From the NCBI RefSeq assembly GCF_001613405.1, contig NZ_BDCH01000025.1, positions 279,750 to 343,749 on the forward strand: a stretch of DNA of 64,000 nucleotides. The letters are read 5' to 3'. The position numbers and the translations under genes are program-made. The notes under the pieces are model-generated. The model was not told the origin of the DNA and searched no databases. It saw only the letters and a program-made list of their open reading frames with translations. This stretch comes from Nocardia crassostreae (GTDB taxonomy: Bacteria; Actinomycetota; Actinomycetes; Mycobacteriales; Mycobacteriaceae). Below, in pieces: positions 1-7,311 of the stretch (positions within the stretch are counted from its first letter, which is position 1; each line of letters starts with the position of its first letter).

Positions 1-745
1 GGGGGATGGCTTCGGCGGCCAGGTGGGAGACCGCGCCGAGGCCGGGGGCCAGGCATTGCCATTGGTCGGGGGTGAGGGTGGCGAGCCAGCCTTCGGCGGG
101 TTGGGTGGGGAGGGAATCGTTGTCGCCGAGGAGGGGGGCGACGCTTTCGGTGAGGCCGCGGAGCATTTGGGTGTCGACCGGGCCGGGGCAGACTACGGTG
201 GCGCCGATTTCGGGGGAGAGGATGGCGAGTTCGCCGTGGAGGGCCTCGGTCAGGGAGATCACGGCGTGCTTGCTGGCGGTGTAGGGGGCGTTGAAGACGC
301 CTACGGTGACGCCCGCCAAGGATGCCGTATTGACGATGTGGCCGCGACCGGCGGCGATCAGGTGGGGGACGAAGGCGTGCATGCCATTGACCACGCCTTG
401 GACACTGACCGACCAGACTCGGTGCCAGTCTTCGGGTTCCACCTCCCAGATCGGGCCGCCCACACCCATTCCGGCATTGTTGAAGACCAGGTCGACCCGG
501 CCGAAATGCTCCAGGGTGCGATCGGCGAGCTGTTTCAGTTGGGCCGGATCGGCGACGTCGGTGGGGAGCGCCACGGTGTCGGAACCGATTTCGGCGGCGG
601 TCTTCGCCAGCGCATCACCGTCGATATCGGCGAGAACCACCCGAATTCCGCGAGCGTACAAGGCTTCCGCCACCGCGCGGCCGATACCGTTGGCGGCTCC
701 GGTCACCACCGCGACCTGTCCGGCTTCAAGTTTCATGAATTCCAT
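1..745 (-). CDS. SDR-family oxidoreductase, C-terminus cut by the window edge
   Basis: Reading leftward from about 745, the minus strand encodes a classical short-chain dehydrogenase/reductase. A TGAANGIG dinucleotide-binding motif lies near residue 15, NNAG near residue 90, and the catalytic YTASK (Tyr-x-x-x-Lys) near residue 155, followed by the usual CPGPVDT segment. The frame is still open at base 1, so the C-terminus is missing. An alternative ATG at 736 has a GGA-type ribosome site inside the first codons and may be the true start. Cytoplasmic NAD(P)H-dependent reduction or oxidation of a small alcohol or ketone is expected; the substrate cannot be read from the sequence. Confidence 0.9.
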   Translation of the reverse strand, partial: MEFMKLEAGQVAVVTGAANGIGRAVAEALYARGIRVVLADIDGDALAKTAAEIGSDTVALPTDVADPAQLKQLADRTLEHFGRVDLVFNNAGMGVGGPIWEVEPEDWHRVWSVSVQGVVNGMHAFVPHLIAAGRGHIVNTASLAGVTVGVFNAPYTASKHAVISLTEALHGELAILSPEIGATVVCPGPVDTQMLRGLTESVAPLLGDNDSLPTQPAEGWLATLTPDQWQCLAPGLGAVSHLAAEAIP

Positions 746-870
746 AGTGGCCGTGACGTGGACGGCCGATCGGGCTCGATGACCGAAGACGGCCGGAACC
801 CGCGCCCGAACGAAATCCGCCCCGCCCGTGTTCGCGCACGGACGGGGCGATCCCGAAACCTGTTGTCGCG

Positions 871-1869
871 TCAGCCAGCGACGGCAATAGCGCTGCGGCG
901 CGCCTTGGCCATGAGGCGGTGCACCTCGGTGTTGAAGGCTTCCTCGGCCTCGATATTCACCAGGTGACCGGTGGGGAGGATGAGGTAGCGGTCCAGATAG
1001 CCGGAATCGGCCAGGGTGTCGGCGATTTCGCGGGAGTGCAGCTCGGGCAGCAGCCGGGCGTGGGCACCGGCGATGACGCTGGTCGGGACCGTCAGGTTGG
1101 CGGCGGCGCCGTGCAGGTCCAGGCGGAGCAGGCCGCGGGCCACGGCCGCGCGGGCCGAGGGGCGGCAGGAGCGGACGATGGAGGTGCCGAACGCGACCTG
1201 ATCCGCGGTGGCGGCCGGATTGCACAGGCGCGCTTTGGCGACCAGGTTCACGGCGCGGCCGCCGGGTAGCGGTACGGGGGTGCCGAACATGACCTTGGCC
1301 AGCCATTCGGGGGCCGGGATCACATCGTTGAAGAGCGGTAATACGGTGGCGCGCTGGGGGATCTGGCGGGCCGCCGTGGTGGCGAGCACCACCGCCGAGG
1401 CACGCTCGGCGACCTGCTCGGGATACCGCCGCGCCCACGCCTGAATCGTCATGCCGCCCATGGAATGCCCGACCAGGGTCGCGCGCTCGCCAGGTCGCAG
1501 CACCGCGTCGAGGACGGCGGAGAGATCGTCGGCCAGCTGCTCGTCGCTGAAAGGCCGGGCGCCCATGGTGGATTCGCCGTGGCCGCGCTGATCGTAGGCC
1601 ACCACGCGGTAATCGCCCGCGAAGGCGTTGATCTGCGGATTCCAGTATTCGATGGCGCAGGACCAGCCGTGAATGAAGACGATGACCTCGCCCTCGGCCG
1701 GGCCGTAGGTCTGCACGCGCAGTTCGGCGCCGTCGGCGGTGGTGAGGGGGATGACCCCGGCGGGAGCCAGGGTATTCAACGACTCGGTCGCGTAGGTGCG
1801 GGACCGCAATGCGGTACGAAAGGGGGCGGTCAGCAAATCCGCGCCCGCCTCAGGCAGCTTCACCAGCAT
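871..1869 (-). CDS. alpha/beta-fold hydrolase, paralogue 1
   Basis: This is a 332-residue alpha/beta hydrolase with an oxyanion-side HGWSCAIEYW segment, a GHSMGG nucleophile elbow (Ser) and a C-terminal PTGHLVN catalytic-His region. The ATG at 1869 is chosen because AAGGAG lies five bases upstream; the GTG at 1875 would overlap that site. At the place where relatives usually show the acid residue after beta-strand 6 (GxxDxxxP), this copy reads GAHARLLP, so the acid must come from elsewhere or is absent. A close paralogue lies just upstream at 2023-3003, and both have a palindrome about 55 bases before the start. Lipid-ester hydrolysis is plausible; the substrate is unknown. Confidence 0.85.
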   Translation of the reverse strand: MLVKLPEAGADLLTAPFRTALRSRTYATESLNTLAPAGVIPLTTADGAELRVQTYGPAEGEVIVFIHGWSCAIEYWNPQINAFAGDYRVVAYDQRGHGESTMGARPFSDEQLADDLSAVLDAVLRPGERATLVGHSMGGMTIQAWARRYPEQVAERASAVVLATTAARQIPQRATVLPLFNDVIPAPEWLAKVMFGTPVPLPGGRAVNLVAKARLCNPAATADQVAFGTSIVRSCRPSARAAVARGLLRLDLHGAAANLTVPTSVIAGAHARLLPELHSREIADTLADSGYLDRYLILPTGHLVNIEAEEAFNTEVHRLMAKARRSAIAVAG

Positions 1870-1915
1870 GAGCACTCCTTTGTGTTCCCCGCCACACTAC
1901 CGCGTTAGCAGCAGT

Positions 1916-1931
1916 GCTTGCTAGAGCAAGC
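1916..1931. promoter_or_regulatory. Palindrome upstream of hydrolase 1 (candidate operator)
   Basis: GCTTGCT-AG-AGCAAGC is an inverted repeat with 7-base arms, 47-62 bases before the ATG at 1869. The central GCTAGAGC is shared with the palindrome at 3052-3073, which sits at the same distance from the paralogous hydrolase. A dimeric repressor or activator site is inferred. Confidence 0.5.
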
Positions 1932-2022
1932 GGCAAAATCTTTCGATCCGTCCGCATGCGGCCCGCTATATCGGGATACCCGTTCCGCCACAAGGGCATT
2001 CGCGATCCAGCTTGCGAATGGA

Positions 2023-3003
2023 TCACAAACCGACCGCCTCGGCGGGAGAGCCGAACGCGGACTTGGCGACTCGCGCCAGTTCGCCGTTGAATTCCTGATA
2101 CGCCTCGACATTCCCGAGGTGGCCGGTCGGCAGGATCCGATAGCCGTCCAGACTGCCCATCTCCCGGAGCATCTCGGCGATCCGATCGGTGTGCACGATG
2201 GGCGTCATATCGTCCGCGGAACCCGCGATCAGGCTGGTCGGGACGGTCAGGTTGACCGCGCCGCGGCCCACGTCCAGATGCGACAGCAGCGTGCCGAACT
2301 TGCCGCGTACCCGCGCCGGGCAGGAGCGCACGATATTCATCCCGAATTCGGCGATGTCGCCGACCGAATCCAGGCTCATGATCTGCCGCCGGAACAGCCA
2401 CCGCACCGGGGCCACCGGCGGGAAGACGATCGGGAAGCTCAATCCGAGCAACCTGATCCGGAACGGCAGGCGCAGCGGACCGCGATTGAAGAACGGCACC
2501 ACCGTGGTCTCGGCAATGAGATTGCCGGGGGCCGTATTCGTCATGAGCACCGCGAGCGCGCGCCGCGCGACCTGCTCGGGATACCGTCCGGCCCAGGCCT
2601 GAATGGTCATGCCGCCCAGGCTGTGTCCCACCAGGACGGCCCGCTGACCCGGCCGCAGCACGGCGTCGAGGACCGCGTCGAGATCGTCGGCGAGTTGATC
2701 GGTGGTGAGCGCGGCGGTGCCCAATTCGCTCTCGCCGTGGCCGCGGACGTCGTAGGCGACCACGCGGTACTCACCGGCGAAGGCATTGATCTGCGGATTC
2801 CAGTATTCGATGCAGCAGGTCCACCCGTGCACCAGCACCAGGACATTGCCGTCGGCGGGACCGTAGGAGTGCACCCGCAGCCGGGCGCCGTCGGTCGCGG
2901 TGACCGGGACGACCTCGTAGGGCCCGGCGGGCGGATTCAGATCCGCGGTGCCGTAGGTCCGGGTTCGCAGGTTCGCCCGGTGCGCTCGCAGCATTGCTCG
3001 CAT
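2023..3003 (-). CDS. alpha/beta-fold hydrolase, paralogue 2
   Basis: This is a 326-residue paralogue of the downstream hydrolase. It shares the HGWTCCIEYWNPQINAF block, RGHGES, the GHSLGG nucleophile elbow and the PTGHLGN His region. Unlike paralogue 1 it keeps an Asp in the GSADDMTP segment, so the triad looks complete. The ATG at 3003 is chosen because AAGGAG lies seven bases upstream; a longer in-frame extension to 3072 has no such signal and would run into the palindrome. The 5' regions of both paralogues (CACTCCTTTGTGTT on the plus strand) are alike, which points to a local tandem duplication that included the promoter. Confidence 0.87.
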   Translation of the reverse strand: MRAMLRAHRANLRTRTYGTADLNPPAGPYEVVPVTATDGARLRVHSYGPADGNVLVLVHGWTCCIEYWNPQINAFAGEYRVVAYDVRGHGESELGTAALTTDQLADDLDAVLDAVLRPGQRAVLVGHSLGGMTIQAWAGRYPEQVARRALAVLMTNTAPGNLIAETTVVPFFNRGPLRLPFRIRLLGLSFPIVFPPVAPVRWLFRRQIMSLDSVGDIAEFGMNIVRSCPARVRGKFGTLLSHLDVGRGAVNLTVPTSLIAGSADDMTPIVHTDRIAEMLREMGSLDGYRILPTGHLGNVEAYQEFNGELARVAKSAFGSPAEAVGL

Positions 3004-3051
3004 AGGGACACTCCTTTGTGTTACTGACCGATATAGTAACCCCCATGCGGT

Positions 3052-3073
3052 GGTGCTAGCTAGAGCTAGCACC
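3052..3073. promoter_or_regulatory. 22-base palindrome upstream of hydrolase 2 (candidate operator)
   Basis: GGTGCTAGCT-AG-AGCTAGCACC has perfect 10-base arms, 49-70 bases upstream of the ATG at 3003. Its outer half-site GGTGCTAGC recurs as an inverted pair in front of the XRE regulator gene at 4801-4835. Confidence 0.55.
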
Positions 3074-3094
3074 CTAAATTTTTCGTGTTGGAAT

Positions 3095-3131
3095 CAAAAA
3101 ACGGCCGCCGCCCGGTCAACGGGCGACGGCC
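3095..3131 (-). terminator. Intrinsic terminator after the DUF2516 gene
   Basis: Arms at 3103-3114 and 3120-3131 form a 12-bp GC stem with one mismatch and a 5-base loop. On the minus strand it is followed by a run of six T. It lies just past the stop of the gene at 3154-3453. Confidence 0.8.
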
Positions 3132-3153
3132 AGAAATCGTGTCGGCGACGCCG

Positions 3154-3453
3154 CTACCAGCGCGGACCGCGCTGGATCTCATCCACCTTGGGCCGCACAT
3201 CGGCCAGGTACACGCCGGTCGCGACAATGGCCGCGATGCCCAGCAACCCCACCGGAGTGCGCGCCAGCAGCAAACCGCCCAGCGCGGCCGCCAGAATGGC
3301 GATCCAGATCGGCTTGCTCAGCTTGTCGACGGCGGTGAAGGCATCCGGGCGCTGCCGGATCGCATGAATCAACGCGAACACCGTCATGGCGATCGCGCCG
3401 AGCTGAATCACGGTCAGAATGATTCCGGGAATTCCAATCACCCAACCCATCAT
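3154..3453 (-). CDS. DUF2516-family small membrane protein (Rv0476-like)
   Basis: This 99-residue protein has three hydrophobic segments (about residues 5-27, 47-62 and 66-83) and a short polar tail ending RGPRW. Content and position directly downstream of an HbhA gene match the mycobacterial DUF2516 protein Rv0476. It is transcribed in the same direction as XRE-HbhA but separated from HbhA by a strong hairpin at 3519-3551, and followed by a T-tract terminator. The first two codons are both ATG (3453, 3450) and no strong ribosome site is visible. The function is unknown; it is expected to be an inner-membrane protein. Confidence 0.85.
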   Translation of the reverse strand: MMGWVIGIPGIILTVIQLGAIAMTVFALIHAIRQRPDAFTAVDKLSKPIWIAILAAALGGLLLARTPVGLLGIAAIVATGVYLADVRPKVDEIQRGPRW

Positions 3454-3518
3454 ATGCGGCAGACCCGGCGGTCACCCGCCGAAAACGCCAGCGCCGCGCG
3501 CCCGGCCCGCGCACGACC

Positions 3519-3551
3519 GCGGCCCCCGCACACGGAATGTGCGAGGGCCGC
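3519..3551 (-). terminator. Strong hairpin between HbhA and DUF2516
   Basis: A 14-position stem with one mismatch (3519-3532 with 3538-3551) and a 5-base loop lies just downstream of the HbhA stop. No T run follows, so it may act as a partial terminator or an mRNA 3'-end stabiliser. Confidence 0.6.
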
Positions 3552-3574
3552 AAGTACTTTCGTGCCCGAACGGA

Positions 3575-4213
3575 TTACTTCTTGGCGGCGGGCGCGGCCT
3601 TCTTGGCCGGAGCCTTCTTGGCGGGGGCGGCGGCCTCGGCGGGCTCGGATTCGGTGGTCACGCCGACGACCTCGGCGTCCACGGTCTCCTCCTCCTCGGC
3701 CTCTTCCTTGGCCCGGCCCAGGAGCGGGGCGACCTGCTCGGAAACCTTCTCCACGACATCCTGGGTCTGCGCAACCAGGTCCTTGTAGAGGGACTCGACC
3801 TGCTCGAAGCGCTCCTCGAAGGTCGGGTTGGCGCGCAGCTTCTCGACGGTCTCCTCACCGCGGGCGGCGAGATCGGCGTAGAGGTCCAGCAGCGAGTGGT
3901 AGTACTGGTCGACGAGCTTGCGCAGCTCCTCGGGGGTGGCCTTCTCGCGCAGCTCAGCCAGGTCCTCGGGCAGTTCGGACGGCAGCGCGGAGACGCGCTG
4001 GCGAATGACCTCGACCTGCTCCTGGACATCGGCCGGGAGGTTGGCGAAGCGCTCGCGGGCCTCTTCGACGCGGCCGGTGACATCGGCGGACTGGGCGCGG
4101 GTGCGCAGCTTCTCGACAATGTCGAGGAAGGAGGCGTAGATGGCGTCACCGGCGCCGATGCCCGAGCAGAGGGGCTTGGTCACGGTGGCGGTGCTGATCT
4201 TGGGTTCGGTCAT
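3575..4213 (-). CDS. hbhA: Heparin-binding hemagglutinin (HbhA)-like protein
   Basis: The protein has 212 residues. A largely helical, coiled-coil-prone body (about residues 15-165, rich in Glu, Leu, Arg and Ala) is followed by an acidic stretch and a C-terminal Lys/Ala/Pro tail (APAKKAPAKKAAPAAKK). That tail is the heparan-sulfate-binding signature of mycobacterial HbhA, where lysines are methylated. The ATG at 4213 follows AGGAGAACG and overlaps the XRE stop codon by four bases, so the two are translationally coupled. In mycobacteria HbhA is surface-associated and also linked to membrane and lipid-inclusion biology. Length and synteny (XRE-HbhA-DUF2516) agree with Rv0475. Confidence 0.9.
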   Translation of the reverse strand: MTEPKISTATVTKPLCSGIGAGDAIYASFLDIVEKLRTRAQSADVTGRVEEARERFANLPADVQEQVEVIRQRVSALPSELPEDLAELREKATPEELRKLVDQYYHSLLDLYADLAARGEETVEKLRANPTFEERFEQVESLYKDLVAQTQDVVEKVSEQVAPLLGRAKEEAEEEETVDAEVVGVTTESEPAEAAAPAKKAPAKKAAPAAKK

Positions 4214-4761
4214 GATTCGTTCTCCTGGCGTGGCGGAACTTCGGTGCGGTGCGGAACCTCGTTGTCCCTGGGGGCAGTGCTGCCCCCGATTCCCCCTGGG
4301 ACGCCCCCCTTCGGGTCCGTCGCGTCCCCTCGGTCCTCGTTCGCCTGGTTTTCCCGGCGGAACGATTCGTAGATATCCAGGAGGACCTGCTTCTGGCGTT
4401 CGGTCAGCTGAGCGTCGGCCAGCAGGGCATCCCGGACCGGACCGTGCGGCCTCTGTTCGAGGTACCCGGCCCGCATGTACAAGACCTCCGAGGACACCCG
4501 CAGACCCTTTGCGATCTGCGCGAGCACCTCGGCGGACGGGTTTCGCAGTCCGCGTTCGATCTGGCTCAAGTACGGATTGCTCACCCCCGCCAGCTGTGCG
4601 AGCTGACGCAGCGAGACCTGGGCGGCCTCGCGTTGCGCCCGGATGAAGCCCCCGATGTCGTGTGCCGCGCTGGCGACGCGGCCCGTCAGGTCTTCGGCGT
4701 CGGCGGACGTCTCCGCTTTCTCGCCGTCGGCCGGTTCGGGAACCTCGGGATCGTGTTTCAT
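4210..4761 (-). CDS. XRE-family HTH regulator (Rv0474-like)
   Basis: This 183-residue protein has a Cro/CI-type helix-turn-helix at about residues 38-92 (motifs SLRQLAQLAGVSNPYLSQIE and GLRNPS), a helical middle and a low-complexity polar C-terminus. The ATG at 4761 is chosen for its GGAAGG site six bases upstream. It overlaps hbhA (TCAT, 4 bases), so it is probably the first gene of the XRE-hbhA operon. The upstream region contains a 10-bp inverted repeat (4801-4835) whose half-site recurs before both alpha/beta hydrolases, making autoregulation and local control plausible. A short hairpin (4270-4287) lies inside the 3' end of the gene and may lower hbhA read-through. Confidence 0.88.
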   Translation of the reverse strand: MKHDPEVPEPADGEKAETSADAEDLTGRVASAAHDIGGFIRAQREAAQVSLRQLAQLAGVSNPYLSQIERGLRNPSAEVLAQIAKGLRVSSEVLYMRAGYLEQRPHGPVRDALLADAQLTERQKQVLLDIYESFRRENQANEDRGDATDPKGGVPGGIGGSTAPRDNEVPHRTEVPPRQENES

Positions 4762-4800
4762 CACGCACCTTCCGGCGGTTGTACGGTCAATTCTAGAGCG

Positions 4801-4835
4801 GGGTGCTAGCTCTTGCAAGCAGTCTGCTAGCACCC
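4801..4835. promoter_or_regulatory. Inverted repeat upstream of the XRE gene (candidate operator)
   Basis: GGGTGCTAGC at 4801-4810 and its exact reverse complement at 4826-4835 flank a spacer that contains CTTGCAAG. The same half-sites (GTGCTAGC and CTTGC) form the palindromes at 1916-1931 and 3052-3073. Confidence 0.55.
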
Positions 4836-4885
4836 TGTGAGCAAACGACCGGCGGCCACTTCACCGGCCATTGTTGGACAAACGA

Positions 4886-6241
4886 TCAGCCGTTGAACAG
4901 CAAATGCGAAACGGTATAAATTGCCAGGCCCGCCAGCGAACCGACGACGGTGCCGTTGATGCGAATGAATTGCAGATCCTTGCCCGCCGCCAATTCGATC
5001 TTGCGGCTGGCTTCCTCCCCGTCCCAGCGGGCAACCGTATCGCTGACCAGCGTCGCGAACTCGTCGCCGTAGTTCGCGACCAGATACCGGACGCCGCGCT
5101 CCAGCCACCCGTCCACCTTGTCGCGCATCTCCGGATCTGTCGAGAGCCGCTCGCCGAGGTTCTGCACGTTCTCCTGCACCTTGCGGCGCAGCGTGGAATC
5201 GGGATCCTCCGCCGATTCCAGGATCATGCGCTTGGCCGCGCGCCAGGTGGCGTGCGCCAGGCCGGTGATCTCGTCGCGGCCCATCAGCTCGGCCTTGATC
5301 CGCTCCGCCTTCTTGATCATGGCGTCGTCGAATTGCAGATCGTGCGCGAAATCCTCGAGGAAACGATTCGCCGCCAGCCGCACCTCGTGATCGGGCTGGG
5401 TGCGCACCTTCCAGGTGAATTCCACCAGTTCCCGATAAATGCGCTCGGCCAGCAGCGAGTTCACGAATTTCGGCGCCCAGCCCGGGGCGTCGCGGTTCAC
5501 GATGCGGTCGATGGTCTCCTGCGAATCGAGGGCCCACTGGTGCGCGCGCTCGGCCAGCAGATCCAGCAGCGGGGCCTGCCGGTTCTCGGATATGAGCTCG
5601 TCGAGCACTTTGCCGATGGGCGGACCCCACAGCGGTTCGGCAATGCGTTTGACGATGGTCTGGTCGATGATCTGCTCGACATCCTCGTCGCGCAGCACGC
5701 CGACGACCGCGCGCAGAATGGTCGCGCTCTCGTCCGAGACCCGGGCGGCATGCTCGGGATCGGCCATCCAGCGGCCTAGACGCAGGGAGATCTGCGCGGA
5801 ATTCACCTTCTCCGCGACCGCATCGGGAGAAAGGAAATTGGTGCGGACGAAATCACCCAGACCCGCGCCGAGTTGATCTTTTTTCTTCCGGATGATGGCC
5901 GTGTGCGGGATGGGCAGGCCCAGCGGATGCCGGAACAGGGCCGTCACGGCGAACCAGTCGGCCAGCGCGCCGACCATGCCCGCCTCCGACGCGGCCCGGA
6001 CGTAACCGACCCATTCCCCGCCGCCACCGCGGGATTCGGTCCACCGGCAGAACAGGTAAACCACCGTCGCCACCAGCAGGAATCCGGTGGCGATGGCCTT
6101 CATTCGCCAGAGTTCGCGCTTCTTGCCCTCCTCGTCCAGGAGGTCGGCGAACGCTCCGCCCGGCGGGGCGGTCGGCTTCGGCGCGCGCCCGCTCTTCTCG
6201 AGTACCCCGGCACTGCCGGCAGGTTGCTCCATATGTTCCAT
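4886..6241 (-). CDS. DUF445 membrane-anchored protein (Rv0473-like)
   Basis: The protein has 451 residues. A hydrophobic helix lies near residues 48-66 after a Pro-rich N-terminus, followed by the DUF445 hallmark region (GALADWFAVTALFRHPLG), a long helical body and a C-terminal hydrophobic segment (VGSLAGLAIYTVSHLL). The architecture suggests a protein anchored at both ends with a large helical soluble domain. It is divergent from the TetR gene at 6443 and upstream of, but separate from, the XRE operon, the same arrangement as Rv0472c-Rv0473-Rv0474. ATGs at 6241 and 6232 are both possible. Molecular function is unknown. Confidence 0.87.
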   Translation of the reverse strand: MEHMEQPAGSAGVLEKSGRAPKPTAPPGGAFADLLDEEGKKRELWRMKAIATGFLLVATVVYLFCRWTESRGGGGEWVGYVRAASEAGMVGALADWFAVTALFRHPLGLPIPHTAIIRKKKDQLGAGLGDFVRTNFLSPDAVAEKVNSAQISLRLGRWMADPEHAARVSDESATILRAVVGVLRDEDVEQIIDQTIVKRIAEPLWGPPIGKVLDELISENRQAPLLDLLAERAHQWALDSQETIDRIVNRDAPGWAPKFVNSLLAERIYRELVEFTWKVRTQPDHEVRLAANRFLEDFAHDLQFDDAMIKKAERIKAELMGRDEITGLAHATWRAAKRMILESAEDPDSTLRRKVQENVQNLGERLSTDPEMRDKVDGWLERGVRYLVANYGDEFATLVSDTVARWDGEEASRKIELAAGKDLQFIRINGTVVGSLAGLAIYTVSHLLFNG

Positions 6242-6442
6242 TCTGCTGGTTGCTGTGACCTACTCCCCCACACCGGGCCGGTCCCGAACAACGACGTACC
6301 CGAGCATGCGAGGCTTAAGCTGAATAGGCCCAGCACAACACGCGAACAAGGAGCCCACGCTGTCTACCCGAACAGTCGTCGACGCCGATAGCCGCGGTGG
6401 GTTCACAGGATGCCGCGATGGGTTCGCAGGAGGTAGGAAAGC

Positions 6443-7171
6443 GTGAGCACCAAGGGCACCGTGAGCGCCGCCCTCGACGCCGCCGGAACCCGCACCGCGG
6501 GCCGGGTGGACGGTCGAAAGCGGCGCTGGCAGCAGCACAAGATCGATCGCCGGGAAGAGCTGGTGGACGGCACGCTCGCCGCCATCCGCAAACGCGGCGA
6601 GGATGTGGGCATGGACGAGATCGCCGCCGAGATCGGCGTCTCGAAAACCGTGCTGTACCGATACTTCTCCGATAAGCAGGATCTGACCCGCGCCACCATG
6701 GAGCGGTTCATCGAGACCACGCTCATGCCGCGCATCTACGAGGCCATCAGCGACGATCTCGACGAATACCAGCTGGTGCGCAATACGCTGGCCGCGTACG
6801 TGCACACCGTGGACGCCGATACCGACGTCTACCGCTTCATCATGGGCAATGGCTCGTCCACCGACACCTCCACCCTCGCCGATTTCGAGAAGCTCTTCGC
6901 GCAGGTGGTGTCGGCGGTCATCATCGACAAGGCCTTCGACCGCAAGGTGCAGACCGAAGGCGCCATGCTGTGGGCCTACGTGCTGGTCGGCGGCGTGCAG
7001 CTGGCGACGGACTGGTGGATCACCAACCGCACCATGTCCAGCGAGGAGATGCTCGACTACCTGACCATGATGGCGTGGGGCGCCGTCGAGGGCATGGTGC
7101 GCGCGGGCGGTGACCGCGTGTGGTTCAACTCCCGGCCGCACGTGCTGCCGGATCCGGAGAACGTGGACTGA
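6443..7171 (+). CDS. TetR-family regulator (Rv0472c-like)
   Basis: This 242-residue protein carries an N-terminal extension of about 35 residues, then a TetR DNA-binding domain at about residues 37-85, with the recognition helix around MDEIAAEIGVSKTVLYRYF. A ligand-binding helical domain fills the rest. The GTG at 6443 follows GGAGGTAGGAAAGC. Divergence from the DUF445 gene matches the mycobacterial locus, so that gene is a candidate target. The ligand is unknown. Confidence 0.88.
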   Translation: MSTKGTVSAALDAAGTRTAGRVDGRKRRWQQHKIDRREELVDGTLAAIRKRGEDVGMDEIAAEIGVSKTVLYRYFSDKQDLTRATMERFIETTLMPRIYEAISDDLDEYQLVRNTLAAYVHTVDADTDVYRFIMGNGSSTDTSTLADFEKLFAQVVSAVIIDKAFDRKVQTEGAMLWAYVLVGGVQLATDWWITNRTMSSEEMLDYLTMMAWGAVEGMVRAGGDRVWFNSRPHVLPDPENVD

Positions 7172-7311
7172 GTCCGCGCGCCCGGAAAGCCTGGCCGATT
7201 CGACGCTGGGCTCGAAGATCGTCCTGTGGTTAGGCTGAACCGAGGCGGGCACATCGGGGTATCCGCCGCGTCGGCGCCGAAGGGGGCGTCGGCTCCAATG
7301 GAGGGTCAACG

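Noticed and set aside
1918..3027. Plus-strand open frame opposite the second alpha/beta hydrolase
   Set aside because: Composition is that of a shadow frame, and the minus strand has the GHSLGG and His motifs plus a ribosome site.
6375..6440. Near-direct repeat GGTGGGTTCACAGGATG / GATGGGTTCGCAGGAGG before the TetR gene
   Set aside because: Short and imperfect, partly made of the ribosome site; not strong enough to call an operator.
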